Source of the DNA: Paraoerskovia marina DSM 21750
Lineage (GTDB): Bacteria > Actinomycetota > Actinomycetes > Actinomycetales > Cellulomonadaceae
NCBI RefSeq assembly: GCF_000701465.1
Contig: NZ_JNIY01000006.1
Coordinates: 124,001-188,000 of the forward strand
Reading direction: 5' to 3'
DNA: 64,000 bases
Part shown: positions 43,879-52,389 of the stretch, in pieces
Layout of the letters: every line of letters starts with the position of its first letter
Numbering within the stretch: the first letter of the stretch is position 1
Made by a program: the position numbers and the translations under genes
Notes under the pieces: generated by a model
Told to the model about the DNA's origin: nothing
Seen by the model: the letters and a program-made list of their open reading frames with translations, nothing else
The model's database searches: none

Positions 43879-44376
43879 TCAGCCGACCTCGTGGAGCCAG
43901 CGCACGGGTGCGCCGGCACCGGCATAGCGGAACGGCTCGAGCTCCGCGTCCCAGGCGGTGCCGAGGGCGAGGTCCAGGGCGTCGCGCATCTGCCGGGGGT
44001 CGGCGTGCTCGAGCACGGAGCGGATGCGGTCCTCCGGGACGACGACGTTGCCGTGGACGTCCGTTGCGGCGTGGAAGATCCCGAGACCTGGAGTGTGCGA
44101 CCACCGGCTGCCGTCGGCACCGGGCGAGGCCTCTTCCGTCACCTCGTACCGCAGGTGGGCCCAGCCGCGCAGGCCCGAGGCGAGCTTGGCACCGGTCCCC
44201 TGCGGACCGGTCCAGCTCAGCTCGGCGCGCAGCACCGAGGCGCCGGCGGGCTGGTCGGTCCAGTCCAGCGAGACGCGCCTGCCCAGCACGTTGCCTGCCG
44301 CCCACTCGATGTGGGGGCACAGCGCACGCGGAGATGAGTGCACGAAAAGAACACCGCGAGTGGTTGCACCAGACAT
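43879..44376 (-). CDS. DUF3145 family protein
   Basis: A 165-residue actinobacterial protein of DUF3145. Family-like features are the N-terminal TTRGVLFVHSSPRALCPHIEW, WTDQPAGASVLRAELSWTG, GWAHLRYEVTEEAS and the C-terminal RDALDLALGTAWDAELEPF and VRWLHEVG. There is no membrane segment. Position just after the fab operon is conserved in many Actinobacteria. The function is unknown. ATG is at 44376; 125 bases separate it from def upstream. Confidence 0.9.
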   Translation of the reverse strand: MSGATTRGVLFVHSSPRALCPHIEWAAGNVLGRRVSLDWTDQPAGASVLRAELSWTGPQGTGAKLASGLRGWAHLRYEVTEEASPGADGSRWSHTPGLGIFHAATDVHGNVVVPEDRIRSVLEHADPRQMRDALDLALGTAWDAELEPFRYAGAGAPVRWLHEVG

Positions 44377-44501
44377 GTCGGCCTCCCTAGGTCGAGGTTC
44401 GTCTTCCCCAACGTCCTCGCCCAGCGGGAGTACTGCAGTGCACGCGGCGTGCTCGTGCTCACATTCTTACATGATCCCGAAGAGTCATGCAGGGTGGGGG
44501 C

Positions 44502-44990
44502 TCAGAGCTGTGAACGCAGCTCGCGCATCGCCTTGCGCCGGACGGACTTCTCCAGCCGGTCCAGGTAGAGCATGCCGTCCAGGTGGTCGCACTCGTGCTG
44601 GAGCGCGCGCGCCATCAGCTCCGTGCCCTCTACCACGACGGGCTTCCCGTCGAGGTCGATCCCCTCGACCCGGGCGTACCACGCACGTGTTGTCGGGTAC
44701 CAGAGCCCGGGGACGGACAGGCACCCCTCCTCGCCATCCTGGTACTCGTCCTCGGACAGTGCGGTGATCCGGGGGTTGAGCACGTAGCCGATCTCGTCCT
44801 CGATGTTCCACGAGAAGGCACGGAGGCTCACGCCGATCTGGGGTGCTGCGAGGCCTGCCCGACCGTCGTCGTCGACCGTCTCGACGAGGTCCTCGACGAG
44901 CGCACGCACGCGGTCGTCGATGGTCGTGATCTCCTCGCACGGGGTGCGCAGGACGGGGTCCGGGATAACGCGGATCTCTCGCATGGCCAT
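44502..44990 (-). CDS. def: Peptide deformylase
   Basis: Removes the formyl group from new proteins' N-terminal Met. The 162-residue sequence has all three motifs: [16 protein letters not shown] with the metal Cys, and QHECDHLDG with the two metal His and catalytic Glu. ATG at 44990 (MAMREIRV) is used, with GGAAGAA 8 bases before; an ATG two codons in is an alternative. It follows the DUF1206 gene after 37 bases on the same strand. Confidence 0.94.
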   Translation of the reverse strand: MAMREIRVIPDPVLRTPCEEITTIDDRVRALVEDLVETVDDDGRAGLAAPQIGVSLRAFSWNIEDEIGYVLNPRITALSEDEYQDGEEGCLSVPGLWYPTTRAWYARVEGIDLDGKPVVVEGTELMARALQHECDHLDGMLYLDRLEKSVRRKAMRELRSQL

Positions 44991-45027
44991 GGGCCATATT
45001 CTTCCACGTCTCCCGGACCCCCACGGA

Positions 45028-45819
45028 TCACATCCGGGCGAACCGTGCCCTCGCGAACGAGTACAGGCCGTAGGCGGCGAACCCGAGGCCCATGGCCACG
45101 AGCAGGACGGCCCCGAACGGCTGCCCGCCGATCGTGGCGAAGACGTCGTCCATGCCACCGGCCTTGTCGGCGTCGGCCGTGAGGGCCGCCCAGACGAAGA
45201 GTGCACCGAGGACGACAAGCGCTGCGCCCTTGGCGATGTACCCGATCTTCCCGGTCAGGACGACACCCTTGCCGGCGGCACCCGTTCCCGTCGACCTCAG
45301 GTCCTCGCGGAACTTCTCCTTCCAGCCCTTGTAGACGTGGTAGACGCCACCACCGATGATCGCCAGGCCGACCGCCCCGACGAGGAGCTGACCCGCCGGC
45401 GCGGCCAGGGCCTTGGCCGTCAGCGACTCCTCCGAGCCGCCACCCGACCCGCTGCCCGTCGCGAACCGCATCGCGATGAACCCCATCGCTCCGTAGAGCA
45501 CGGCCTTCCCCGCAGCCTTGGCGCGGTCCGTGGCCTCCTGCCCGCGAGAGACCGCCTCCGTCACCTGCCACAGCGCGAGCGCCGCGAAGGCGACGACGGC
45601 GAACCAGAGGACGAACGCGCCACCGGGCGTCTGGGCGATCTCGCTGAAGGCACCGGAGGAGTCAGCGGACCCGGAGTCCGAGGAGGACAGCGCGATCTTG
45701 ACGACCAGGCCGCCGACGATCAGGTGCAGGAGGCCGCTCACCGCGAAGCCGGCACGCGCCAGACCCTGGAGGACCTTGCTGTCGTTCGCCTGCTGGGCGG
45801 CACCAGATGCCGAGTTCAT
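45028..45819 (-). CDS. DUF1206 family membrane protein
   Basis: A 263-residue integral membrane protein with six predicted helices at about residues 26-46, 67-90, 105-122, 143-167, 195-216 and 235-260. These appear as three DUF1206 two-helix repeats, each with a patterned [27 protein letters not shown] or [14 protein letters not shown] start. The function of the family is unknown. A short Ser/Gly-rich outward loop lies after the third helix. ATG at 45819. Confidence 0.9.
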   Translation of the reverse strand: MNSASGAAQQANDSKVLQGLARAGFAVSGLLHLIVGGLVVKIALSSSDSGSADSSGAFSEIAQTPGGAFVLWFAVVAFAALALWQVTEAVSRGQEATDRAKAAGKAVLYGAMGFIAMRFATGSGSGGGSEESLTAKALAAPAGQLLVGAVGLAIIGGGVYHVYKGWKEKFREDLRSTGTGAAGKGVVLTGKIGYIAKGAALVVLGALFVWAALTADADKAGGMDDVFATIGGQPFGAVLLVAMGLGFAAYGLYSFARARFARM

Positions 45820-45990
45820 GAATCACCCTCCCTCGCCCCGGTCGATCCGGGGCAGGGAGACAGTGTGGCAAAGATTCCGTTCCACACCACTTGTCGGGCA
45901 TGCCGGCGGTCGGCAGCGGCGTTCGGCACTTGCGTCGAGCGCGGGTGACCGGCCCGGACGCACAGCTCGGGGATCCCTCGGGAACACGGG

Positions 45991-46064
45991 TGGGCCAGGT
46001 GGGGCTTGAACCCACGACCGACGGATTATGAGTCCGCTGCTCTGACCGACTGAGCTACTGGCCC
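45991..46064 (-). tRNA. tRNA-Met (CAT), elongator type
   Basis: A 74-nt minus-strand cloverleaf. GGGCCAG pairs with CTGGCCC, discriminator A; CCA is not encoded. The anticodon loop is CTCATAA with anticodon CAT. The anticodon stem lacks the three G-C pairs of initiator tRNA and the acceptor is fully paired, so it is elongator Met; tRNA-Ile2 with a lysidine-modified CAT is the other possibility. Confidence 0.9.
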
Positions 46065-46085
46065 GTGCGCCGAACATCGTACCCG

Positions 46086-46736
46086 TCAGCGCAGCGCGAG
46101 TCGCCGCCGTTCCGCCATGCGCCGACGGCGCGCCTCGACCTCGTCGGCGAGCTCGTGCAGGTCGGCGAGGAACCGGTCGGCGTGCTCGACCAGCACGCCG
46201 ATCCGCTGCTCGTCCCGGGTCACCCAGCAGACCTCTCGCTCGAGCGTGTGCCGGTGCTCGACGACGAAGAGCGAGCGGTCCGCACCGGTGACGTGCAGCT
46301 GCCACTGGAGCTGGTCGCGATACCGACGGACCGCGCTGCGCAGCGGATGGACCGACGTCTTGATCTCGGCGATCGCGTCCTCGCCGATCCCGTCGGGCGT
46401 GGCGAGGTGACCCGACGTCTCCCCCTCGCACAGCAGTGCGTTGGGCTCGATGCCCCAGTTCTCGGTGATCCAGGCCGCGATGACCGGCTCCCGCTCACGA
46501 CCGTGGGCGAAGGCGGCCGAGTGCGCGTCCGCCTCGCCGAAGACCTTGCGTTCGAGCAGCTTGGCCCGCTGCACGCTGGGTGTTCCGTCCTGGCGGACGA
46601 TCTTCGTGCAGTCGGTCGCCGTGACACCGGAGCGCCGCGCCGCGAGCCAGGCGTCGCGGGCGTCGGAACCCACGGGTGCGCCGTCGTCGTCGCACCGGAA
46701 CCGGACGCGCACGGGTGACGGGTGGACGACGAGCAC
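46086..46736 (-). CDS. YqaJ-like PD-(D/E)XK nuclease
   Basis: A 216-residue protein of the YqaJ/lambda-exonuclease fold. Seen are the N-terminal RSGVTATDCTKIV (degenerate GGSDIAA-like), FAHGREREPVIAAWI, the catalytic TPDG plus AEIKTS (the PD...ExK pair), and YRDQLQWQLHVTGADRSLFVVEH, the typical YxxQ segment. Such nucleases are best known from phages, but no phage genes are near; the gene lies between tRNA-Met and an unrecognised gene. GTG at 46736 follows AGGAGG 4 bases upstream, better than the ATG five codons earlier. Function in the cell unknown. Confidence 0.82.
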   Translation of the reverse strand: MLVVHPSPVRVRFRCDDDGAPVGSDARDAWLAARRSGVTATDCTKIVRQDGTPSVQRAKLLERKVFGEADAHSAAFAHGREREPVIAAWITENWGIEPNALLCEGETSGHLATPDGIGEDAIAEIKTSVHPLRSAVRRYRDQLQWQLHVTGADRSLFVVEHRHTLEREVCWVTRDEQRIGVLVEHADRFLADLHELADEVEARRRRMAERRRLALR

Positions 46737-46812
46737 GAGACCTCCTGACATCGGACCAGGCGAGGTTATCGCCTCCGCGCACACATCCACGTACTGGCGC
46801 TACGGTTGCCAG

Positions 46813-47307
46813 ATGTTCTTTCGTCGCGCCACGCTCCCCGCAGACGTCCGCCAGACGCTCGACCTGGCGGCGGGCGACAAGGTCCTGGCGAGCGCCGAGC
46901 TCGACGACGGCTGGGCGGTCGCGAGCCGGCAGCACCTGCACCTGACCGGTGCGCGTGCCGTTCGCCGACCCTGGTCGGCCGTCGACCGCGCCAGCGCGGA
47001 CCCCGAGACGTCGACGATCACGGTGACGTGGGTGGACGCAGAGCCCACGGCCCTCCGCCTCGTGGACGGGTCGCCGGGACCCTTCCCGACGGTGCTGCGC
47101 GAGCGGGTCCAGACCTCGGTCGTCCTCGCCGAGCGCATCACGCTCCCGGGGGGCGCTGCGCGGGTCGCGGTCCGACGCGCCCCGGACGGTTCCCTCTTCT
47201 CCCAGGTCTCTGTCGACGGCGGCGTCGACGTGGACGACCCGGCGATCCGGCGACGGTTGGACGTCACAGAGTCCGCCGTACGATCGGCGTGCGGAATGGG
47301 TCTCTGA
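46813..47307 (+). CDS. Conserved hypothetical protein
   Basis: A 164-residue soluble protein with no recognised family. It starts MFFRRATLPADVRQTLDLAAGDKVLASAELDDG, then a beta-rich part (WAVASRQHLHL, STITVTWVDAEP), ending DDPAIRRRLDVTESAVRSACGMGL. The tone is of a small beta-barrel-like domain. ATG at 46813 is at a plausible start; the 76 bases to the divergent nuclease carry both promoters. tRNA-Asn follows 52 bases downstream. Nothing suggests transfer. Confidence 0.7.
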   Translation: MFFRRATLPADVRQTLDLAAGDKVLASAELDDGWAVASRQHLHLTGARAVRRPWSAVDRASADPETSTITVTWVDAEPTALRLVDGSPGPFPTVLRERVQTSVVLAERITLPGGAARVAVRRAPDGSLFSQVSVDGGVDVDDPAIRRRLDVTESAVRSACGMGL

Positions 47308-47359
47308 GGCTGGTAGAGTTTTCTCCGTTCGGCAGCCCGGCGAGGCAGCCGATCCGCGA

Positions 47360-47431
<72 letters not shown>

Positions 47432-47437
47432 CATCGC

Positions 47438-47469
47438 AGAAGGCGCTGACCGTCCGGTCGGCGCCTTCT
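47438..47469 (+). terminator. Hairpin terminator after tRNA-Asn
   Basis: A 15-pair stem (47438-47452 with 47455-47469, one G-U) is followed by a T-rich run. It is the most conventional intrinsic terminator in the window. Confidence 0.85.
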
Positions 47470-47505
47470 TTCGTCGCTGGACCGCTCCGAGCCCCACCGG
47501 GCGTC

Positions 47506-47541
47506 GGTCGTCACCCGGCCGTCACCCGGCGGCCGTCACCC
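47506..47541. repeat. Three 11-bp tandem copies at the dnaG stop
   Basis: GG(T/C)CGTCACCC repeats at 47506-47516, 47517-47527 and 47531-47541, with a 3-base insert before the last. The dnaG stop codon is inside the last copy, so each downstream copy would repeat GGGTGA. Confidence 0.7.
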
Positions 47542-49452
47542 GGCCTCGCGCAGCTCGCGGCGCTGTCTCTCGATGCTCAGCAGGTCGGCGAAGGCCTGCT
47601 GGTAGGCGGGGTCCGACGGGTCGAGGCGCTGCAGCGTCCCCTTCGCGTCGGCGATACGGCGGGCGAGCCCCATGTCGACGAGCGTGCGCACGACGTCGCG
47701 CACGTACGCGTCGATCGACTCGGGACGGTCCTCGGGCATCGGGGCCACGGCGAGACGGTTGACGATCGGGGCGACGTGCTCGGGCGCGGCCGAGACGACG
47801 TCGGCGACCCAGCGCCCGGGCGTGGCCCGAGCCGCCGTGAGCCCGCCGACACCCCGGATCACCTCGTGCACGGCCCGCCAGGCGGGCGTCGCGAAGGCGT
47901 CGGCGTCGAGCGCGTCGAACGTGTCGGCGTCAGCCGCGAGCGGGTACTGCAGCACGCCGATCAGCACCTGCCGCTCGAGCCGGGCTGCCGGGTCACGGGG
48001 GTCCGGCTCGGGCAGACGTGGGCCGTCGGAGACGGACTCCGCCGCTGGCTCGGACCGGTGCGGGCGAAGGGCGTGCTCGTCCGGTCCGGCCAGCCGCGGG
48101 GCGTTCTTGACCGCGCGCAGGACGGCGGGCTCGTCCATCCCGATCCAGCCGGCCAGCATCCGCGCGTACTCGGGCCGCAGAGCGGTGTCCCGGATCCCGG
48201 CGATCACGGGGGCCGCGGCCCGCAGCGCACCGACCCGCCCCTCGGCGGTGGTGAGGTCGTAGTCCTCGAGCGTCGTCCGCACGACGAACTCGAAGAGCGG
48301 CTGGCGCCCGTCCACGAGCGCCCGGACGGCTTCCGGTCCGCGAGCCATCCGCAGGTCGCACGGGTCCATGCCGGAGCCCTCGACGGCCACGAACGTCTGG
48401 GCGTAGAAGCGCTGATCCTCGCTGAACGCGCGCATCGCGGCCTTCTGCCCCGCGGCGTCGCCGTCGAACGTGAAGATCACCTCGCCACCCACGGACGTGC
48501 CGGAGCGCAGCTGGAGCCCGCCGGCCGGGGAGGTGTCGCCGAGCAGACGTCGCACGATCCGGGCATGGTCGGAGCCGAACGCGGTGCCGCACGTCGCGAC
48601 CGCCGTCGTCACGCCCGACAGGTGCGCGGCCATGACGTCGGTGTACCCCTCGACGATCACGGCCTGCTTGCTCTTGGCGATGTCCCGCTTGGCGAGGTCG
48701 ATGCCGTAGAGCACCTGCGACTTCTTGTAGAGCGGGGTCTCGGGGGTGTTCAGGTACTTCGGGCCCTGGTCGTCGTCGTACAACCGGCGTGCGCCGAACC
48801 CGACGATCTCGCCGGTAAGGTCCCGGATCGGCCACATCAGCCGGCCGCGGAACCGGTCGTAGACGCCGCGTCGCCCCTCGCTGACGACGCCCGACGCCGT
48901 GAGCTCGGCCTGGGTGAACCCGCGCCCGCGCAGGTGGTCCATGAGGTGGCTCCACCCGGTGGGCGCGTAGCCGATGCCGAAGTGCTCGGCGTCCGCGCGC
49001 TCGAAGCTCCGCTCGGCGAGGAACGCGCGTGCCGCGCCGGCCCCCGGGCCGAAGAGCTGTTCGGAGTAGTACTCGGCCGCGACGCGGTGGACCTCGAGCA
49101 GACGCTGGCGCTGCCCCGGCTCGCCCTGGCGGCGTGGCCCGCCGCCCTCCTCGTAGCGCAGCTGGACGCCGGCCTTGTCGGCGAGGTACTCGACGGCCTC
49201 CGTGAACGAGAGCCCGTCGATCTTCTGGACGAACGAGATGGCGTCGCCACCCTCGCCGCACCCGAAGCAGTGCCAGCGGCCGACCTGGGGGCGGACGTGG
49301 AACGACGGCGACCGCTCGTCGTGGAAGGGGCACAGGCCCTTGAGAGAACCGACGCCGGCGGACTTCAGGGTGACGTGCGCACCGACGATCTCGTCGATCG
49401 GTGCACGGTCACGGACGGCATCGACGTCCTCGCGCTTGATCAGTCCGGCCAC
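47536..49452 (-). CDS. dnaG: DNA primase
   Basis: Synthesises RNA primers for replication. The 638-residue protein has the N-terminal CHC2 zinc site (Cys41, His44, Cys62, Cys65 in CPFH and HCFGCGEGG), the central catalytic RNA polymerase region, the TOPRIM motifs VIVEGYTDVMAAH and FDGDAAGQKA, and a C-terminal helicase-binding region. GTG at 49452. It follows dgt by 46 bases on the same strand, an order conserved in Actinobacteria (Rv2343c-Rv2344c). Confidence 0.97.
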   Translation of the reverse strand: MAGLIKREDVDAVRDRAPIDEIVGAHVTLKSAGVGSLKGLCPFHDERSPSFHVRPQVGRWHCFGCGEGGDAISFVQKIDGLSFTEAVEYLADKAGVQLRYEEGGGPRRQGEPGQRQRLLEVHRVAAEYYSEQLFGPGAGAARAFLAERSFERADAEHFGIGYAPTGWSHLMDHLRGRGFTQAELTASGVVSEGRRGVYDRFRGRLMWPIRDLTGEIVGFGARRLYDDDQGPKYLNTPETPLYKKSQVLYGIDLAKRDIAKSKQAVIVEGYTDVMAAHLSGVTTAVATCGTAFGSDHARIVRRLLGDTSPAGGLQLRSGTSVGGEVIFTFDGDAAGQKAAMRAFSEDQRFYAQTFVAVEGSGMDPCDLRMARGPEAVRALVDGRQPLFEFVVRTTLEDYDLTTAEGRVGALRAAAPVIAGIRDTALRPEYARMLAGWIGMDEPAVLRAVKNAPRLAGPDEHALRPHRSEPAAESVSDGPRLPEPDPRDPAARLERQVLIGVLQYPLAADADTFDALDADAFATPAWRAVHEVIRGVGGLTAARATPGRWVADVVSAAPEHVAPIVNRLAVAPMPEDRPESIDAYVRDVVRTLVDMGLARRIADAKGTLQRLDPSDPAYQQAFADLLSIERQRRELREAG

Positions 49453-49498
49453 GGGTCGAGTCTAGGGTGCCGCAGGGGTCCGTGGGTGCCGTCGGAGG

Positions 49499-50761
49499 CT
49501 AGCGGACGCCGAGCCGCGCGTGCAGGTGCAGCGCGCTCACGTCGGTCATCGAGGCCACCTGGTCGACCACCACGCGCAGTCGAGTCGCGTCGTCGGACGC
49601 CTCCCGCCAGTCCGCCGCGAACGACCGCTCGAGCGAGTCAGGTGCTCCCTCGCGCAGCACCTCGACGAGGTCGGCGATGATCTGCCGCTGCTGGTGGTAG
49701 ACCGGCTCCTGTTCCCGCGGCGCCATGACGTACGCCACCGCGATGCCCTTGAGGGCGAGGATCTCTGCGTGGGTCTCCTCCGGGACCACGAGCGAGCCCG
49801 CGTACCGCGTGAGCGGGCCGTCGCCGAACCGCTCCCGGGTGGCCCGCTGGGCGGAGCCGCTGAACCGGCCGATCAGCTGACTCGTGGCGTTCTTCAGGCG
49901 GGCGAGCGCCCGGCGCGACCCGTCGTGCTCGCGCACGAGGTTCCCGGTCGCGGCGAGACGCAGGAGCGCGGCGTCCAGCTCGTCGGCGGTGAAACGGCGG
50001 CCGTACCAGGCGTGGACGGCGGAGACGACACGCGCACGCTCCCCGTCGTGGTCGAGCCGTGCCAGGTCCAGGTGCCCCGCGACGACGGCGTCCTCGACGT
50101 CGTGGACGGAGTAGGAGATGTCGTCCGCGAGGTCCATCACCTGCGCCTCCATGCACTGCACGTTGTCCGGGGCACCGTCGCGCAGCCAGTGGAAGACGTC
50201 GCGGTCGTCCTCGTAGACCCCGAACTTGGGGGTCGGGGTCCCGTCGGGACGCGGCGGACCCTCGCCCCTGCCCCACGGGTACTTCGTCGCGGCGTCGAGA
50301 GACGCCCGCGTGAGGTTGAGGCCGACCGCACGTCCGTCGGCGGCGACCACCTTCGGCTCGAGCCGCGTCAGCAGCCGCAGGGTCTGGGCGTTGCCCTCGA
50401 AGCCGCCGATCTCGACGGTGAGCTCGGCGAGCGCGCGCTCGCCGTTGTGCCCGAAGGGCGGGTGCCCGAGGTCGTGGGCCAGGCAGGCGGTGTCGACCAG
50501 GTCCGGGTCGCAGCCGAGCGCCTTGCCGAGCTCACGGCCCACCTGGGCGACCTCGAGCGAGTGTGTCAGGCGCGTCCGGACGAAGTCGTCGCTGCTCGGA
50601 CCGAGCACCTGGGTCTTGGCGCCGAGCCGCCGCAGGGCGGAGGAGTGCACGATGCGCGCGCGGTCCCGCTCGAACGGGGTCCGTGACTTGCTCTTGGGCG
50701 GCTCCTCGGACCACCGGTCGACGTCGGTCGCGGTGTACGGGGCTGAACTCAGGGCTGGCAC
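49499..50761 (-). CDS. dgt: Deoxyguanosinetriphosphate triphosphohydrolase-like protein
   Basis: A 420-residue HD-domain dNTP triphosphohydrolase that splits dNTPs to nucleoside and triphosphate. The metal site is seen in TRLTHSLEVAQVGRELG and CLAHDLGHPPFGHNGE, with the HD pair; a further DxxY-type segment is VMDLADDISYSVHDVEDAV. The N-terminal KSKSRTPFERDRARIVHSSALRRLGAKTQV is family-typical. ATG at 50761. Probably cotranscribed with dnaG, so may link dNTP pools to replication. Confidence 0.93.
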   Translation of the reverse strand: MPALSSAPYTATDVDRWSEEPPKSKSRTPFERDRARIVHSSALRRLGAKTQVLGPSSDDFVRTRLTHSLEVAQVGRELGKALGCDPDLVDTACLAHDLGHPPFGHNGERALAELTVEIGGFEGNAQTLRLLTRLEPKVVAADGRAVGLNLTRASLDAATKYPWGRGEGPPRPDGTPTPKFGVYEDDRDVFHWLRDGAPDNVQCMEAQVMDLADDISYSVHDVEDAVVAGHLDLARLDHDGERARVVSAVHAWYGRRFTADELDAALLRLAATGNLVREHDGSRRALARLKNATSQLIGRFSGSAQRATRERFGDGPLTRYAGSLVVPEETHAEILALKGIAVAYVMAPREQEPVYHQQRQIIADLVEVLREGAPDSLERSFAADWREASDDATRLRVVVDQVASMTDVSALHLHARLGVR

Positions 50762-50818
50762 ATGCCCAGCGTAGGGCCGCGGACGACGGCGCGGGAGCGG
50801 TGCACGGCCGGCGGCGGG

Positions 50819-51481
50819 TCAGGAGTGCGGTTCGGGCCCCGGCGACGGCAGCGTGCGCGGCGGCCGGTAGGCCCACTCGCGGTCGTCCTCGGTGATCGCG
50901 CGCAGCACGCGTGCCGGGACGCCGCCGACGACCGTCCGGGCCGGGACGTGCCCGGCGACGACGGCTCCCGCCGCGACCACGGCACCGTCCCCGATCTCGA
51001 CCCCGGGCAGGATGACCGCGCCGGAGCCGACCCAGACGTCCGCACCGATCCGGACCGGTGCGGAGAACTGCACTCCCCCGGTCCGCAGTTCCGGGTGGAC
51101 AGGATGACCGGTCGTGCTGATCACGACGTTGGGCGCGAGCATCGTCCGCGCCCCGATCTCGACGTCGACGTCGTCGACGACGTTCAGACCCGCGTTGACG
51201 TACACGTCGTCACCGAGCCGGATCCGATACCCGTAGGCGACCCGCAGGGGCGGCTCGACCCACACCCCGGTGCCGACCGCACCGAGCAGCTCGCCCAGGA
51301 TCCGAGCGCGCTCTGCCCGCTGAGCCGGACGGGTGTGGTTGTAGTCGAACTCCAGGTCCTTCGCGCGATCCTGCTCGGACATGAGCGTGGCGGACCGTGC
51401 GCCGTCGTAGAGCTCGTGCGCGTCCATCCGACGACGCACCTCGCGGTCGACGTCCTCCGGGGTGCCCTCGTCATGGTGCAT
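50819..51481 (-). CDS. Maltose/galactoside O-acetyltransferase-like protein
   Basis: A 220-residue left-handed beta-helix acetyltransferase of the Maa/LacA family. The N-terminal part includes MDAHELYDGARSATLMSEQDRAKDLEFDYNHT, matching the Maa cap. Hexapeptide repeats run from VEPPLRVAYGYRIRLGDDVYVN to IGADVWVGSGAVILPGVEIGDGAVVAAGAVV; STTGHPVHPELR has the catalytic His. It acetylates sugars with acetyl-CoA, exact acceptor unknown. It starts 22 bases after malG, so is likely part of the maltose-type operon. Confidence 0.92.
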   Translation of the reverse strand: MHHDEGTPEDVDREVRRRMDAHELYDGARSATLMSEQDRAKDLEFDYNHTRPAQRAERARILGELLGAVGTGVWVEPPLRVAYGYRIRLGDDVYVNAGLNVVDDVDVEIGARTMLAPNVVISTTGHPVHPELRTGGVQFSAPVRIGADVWVGSGAVILPGVEIGDGAVVAAGAVVAGHVPARTVVGGVPARVLRAITEDDREWAYRPPRTLPSPGPEPHS

Positions 51482-51503
51482 CCGGCGAGGATACCGCCGG
51501 ACG

Positions 51504-52388
51504 TCAGCCCTTGACCGAACCCGCCGTCAGCCCGCCGACGATGTACTTCTGCAGGAAGAGGAAGAGCGCGAGGATCGGGATCGTCGAGATGACGGCCCCG
51601 GCGGCGAACAGCCCCCAGTTCGCCTCGAGCAGGCTCGAGACCCACGAGTAGAGGCCGACCGCGAGCGTCCAGTTCCCCTCGGACTGCAGAAGCACACGGG
51701 CGATGACGAACTCGCCGAACGTGGCGATGATCGACAGCAGTGCCACCACCGCGAGGATGGGGGTGACGAGCCGCAGGATGATCGTCCAGTAGGTCTGCGA
51801 GTGCGTGGCGCCGTCGATCTTGGCGGCCTCGTCGAGCTCTCGCGGCACGGTGTTGAAGAACCCGTACATGAGGAACGTGTTCACACCGAGCGCCCCACCC
51901 AGGTAGACGCAGATCAGAGCGATCTTGCTGTTCAGGCCGAGGGCAGGAACGACCTGGCCGAAGCTGATGAGGAGCAGGAAGATGGCGACGAACGCCAGCA
52001 TCTGGGGAAACATCTGCACGATCAGCAGCGTCGTCAGACCCACACGGCGGCCGGTGAAGCGGAAGCGGCTGAAGGCGTAGGCCGCCGCCGCACCCATGAG
52101 CACCGTACCGATGCTCGTGACGACGGCGATCTGCACCGAGTTCAAGGCCCACGACCAGAACCTGGTGTCACCGAGCGCGGCGTAGTTGCTGCCCGAGATC
52201 GAGCTGAACAGGTCGTTCGACCCCGTCAGCGTCCCGCCCTCGGAGAGCGACGCGGAGATGATGTACACGATCGGGAAGACCGCATAGATCACGAACACGA
52301 CGCCGACGACGTGGCGCCAGCCCAGCTCGGTGAACCAGCGTCCGGCGGACATGCGACGGCGCGGGGCGACCGTGGTGGTGGAGGACAT
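51504..52388 (-). CDS. malG: Sugar ABC transporter permease, MalG type
   Basis: A 294-residue inner-membrane permease with about six helices. The EAA loop that docks the ATPase reads LDEAAKIDGATHSQTYWTIILRLVTPI. The N-terminal helix is VVGVVFVIYAVFPIVYIIS. The gene begins 1 base after the malF stop, with GAGGAG of malF's own end as ribosome-binding site. Closest in pattern to MalG of maltose/maltodextrin systems; substrate inferred from the neighbouring glucosidase. Confidence 0.9.
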   Translation of the reverse strand: MSSTTTVAPRRRMSAGRWFTELGWRHVVGVVFVIYAVFPIVYIISASLSEGGTLTGSNDLFSSISGSNYAALGDTRFWSWALNSVQIAVVTSIGTVLMGAAAAYAFSRFRFTGRRVGLTTLLIVQMFPQMLAFVAIFLLLISFGQVVPALGLNSKIALICVYLGGALGVNTFLMYGFFNTVPRELDEAAKIDGATHSQTYWTIILRLVTPILAVVALLSIIATFGEFVIARVLLQSEGNWTLAVGLYSWVSSLLEANWGLFAAGAVISTIPILALFLFLQKYIVGGLTAGSVKG

Positions 52389-52389
52389 G

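Noticed and set aside
45991-46064. Initiator tRNA-fMet
   Set aside because: The anticodon stem lacks the three consecutive G-C pairs and the first acceptor pair is matched, unlike initiator tRNA.
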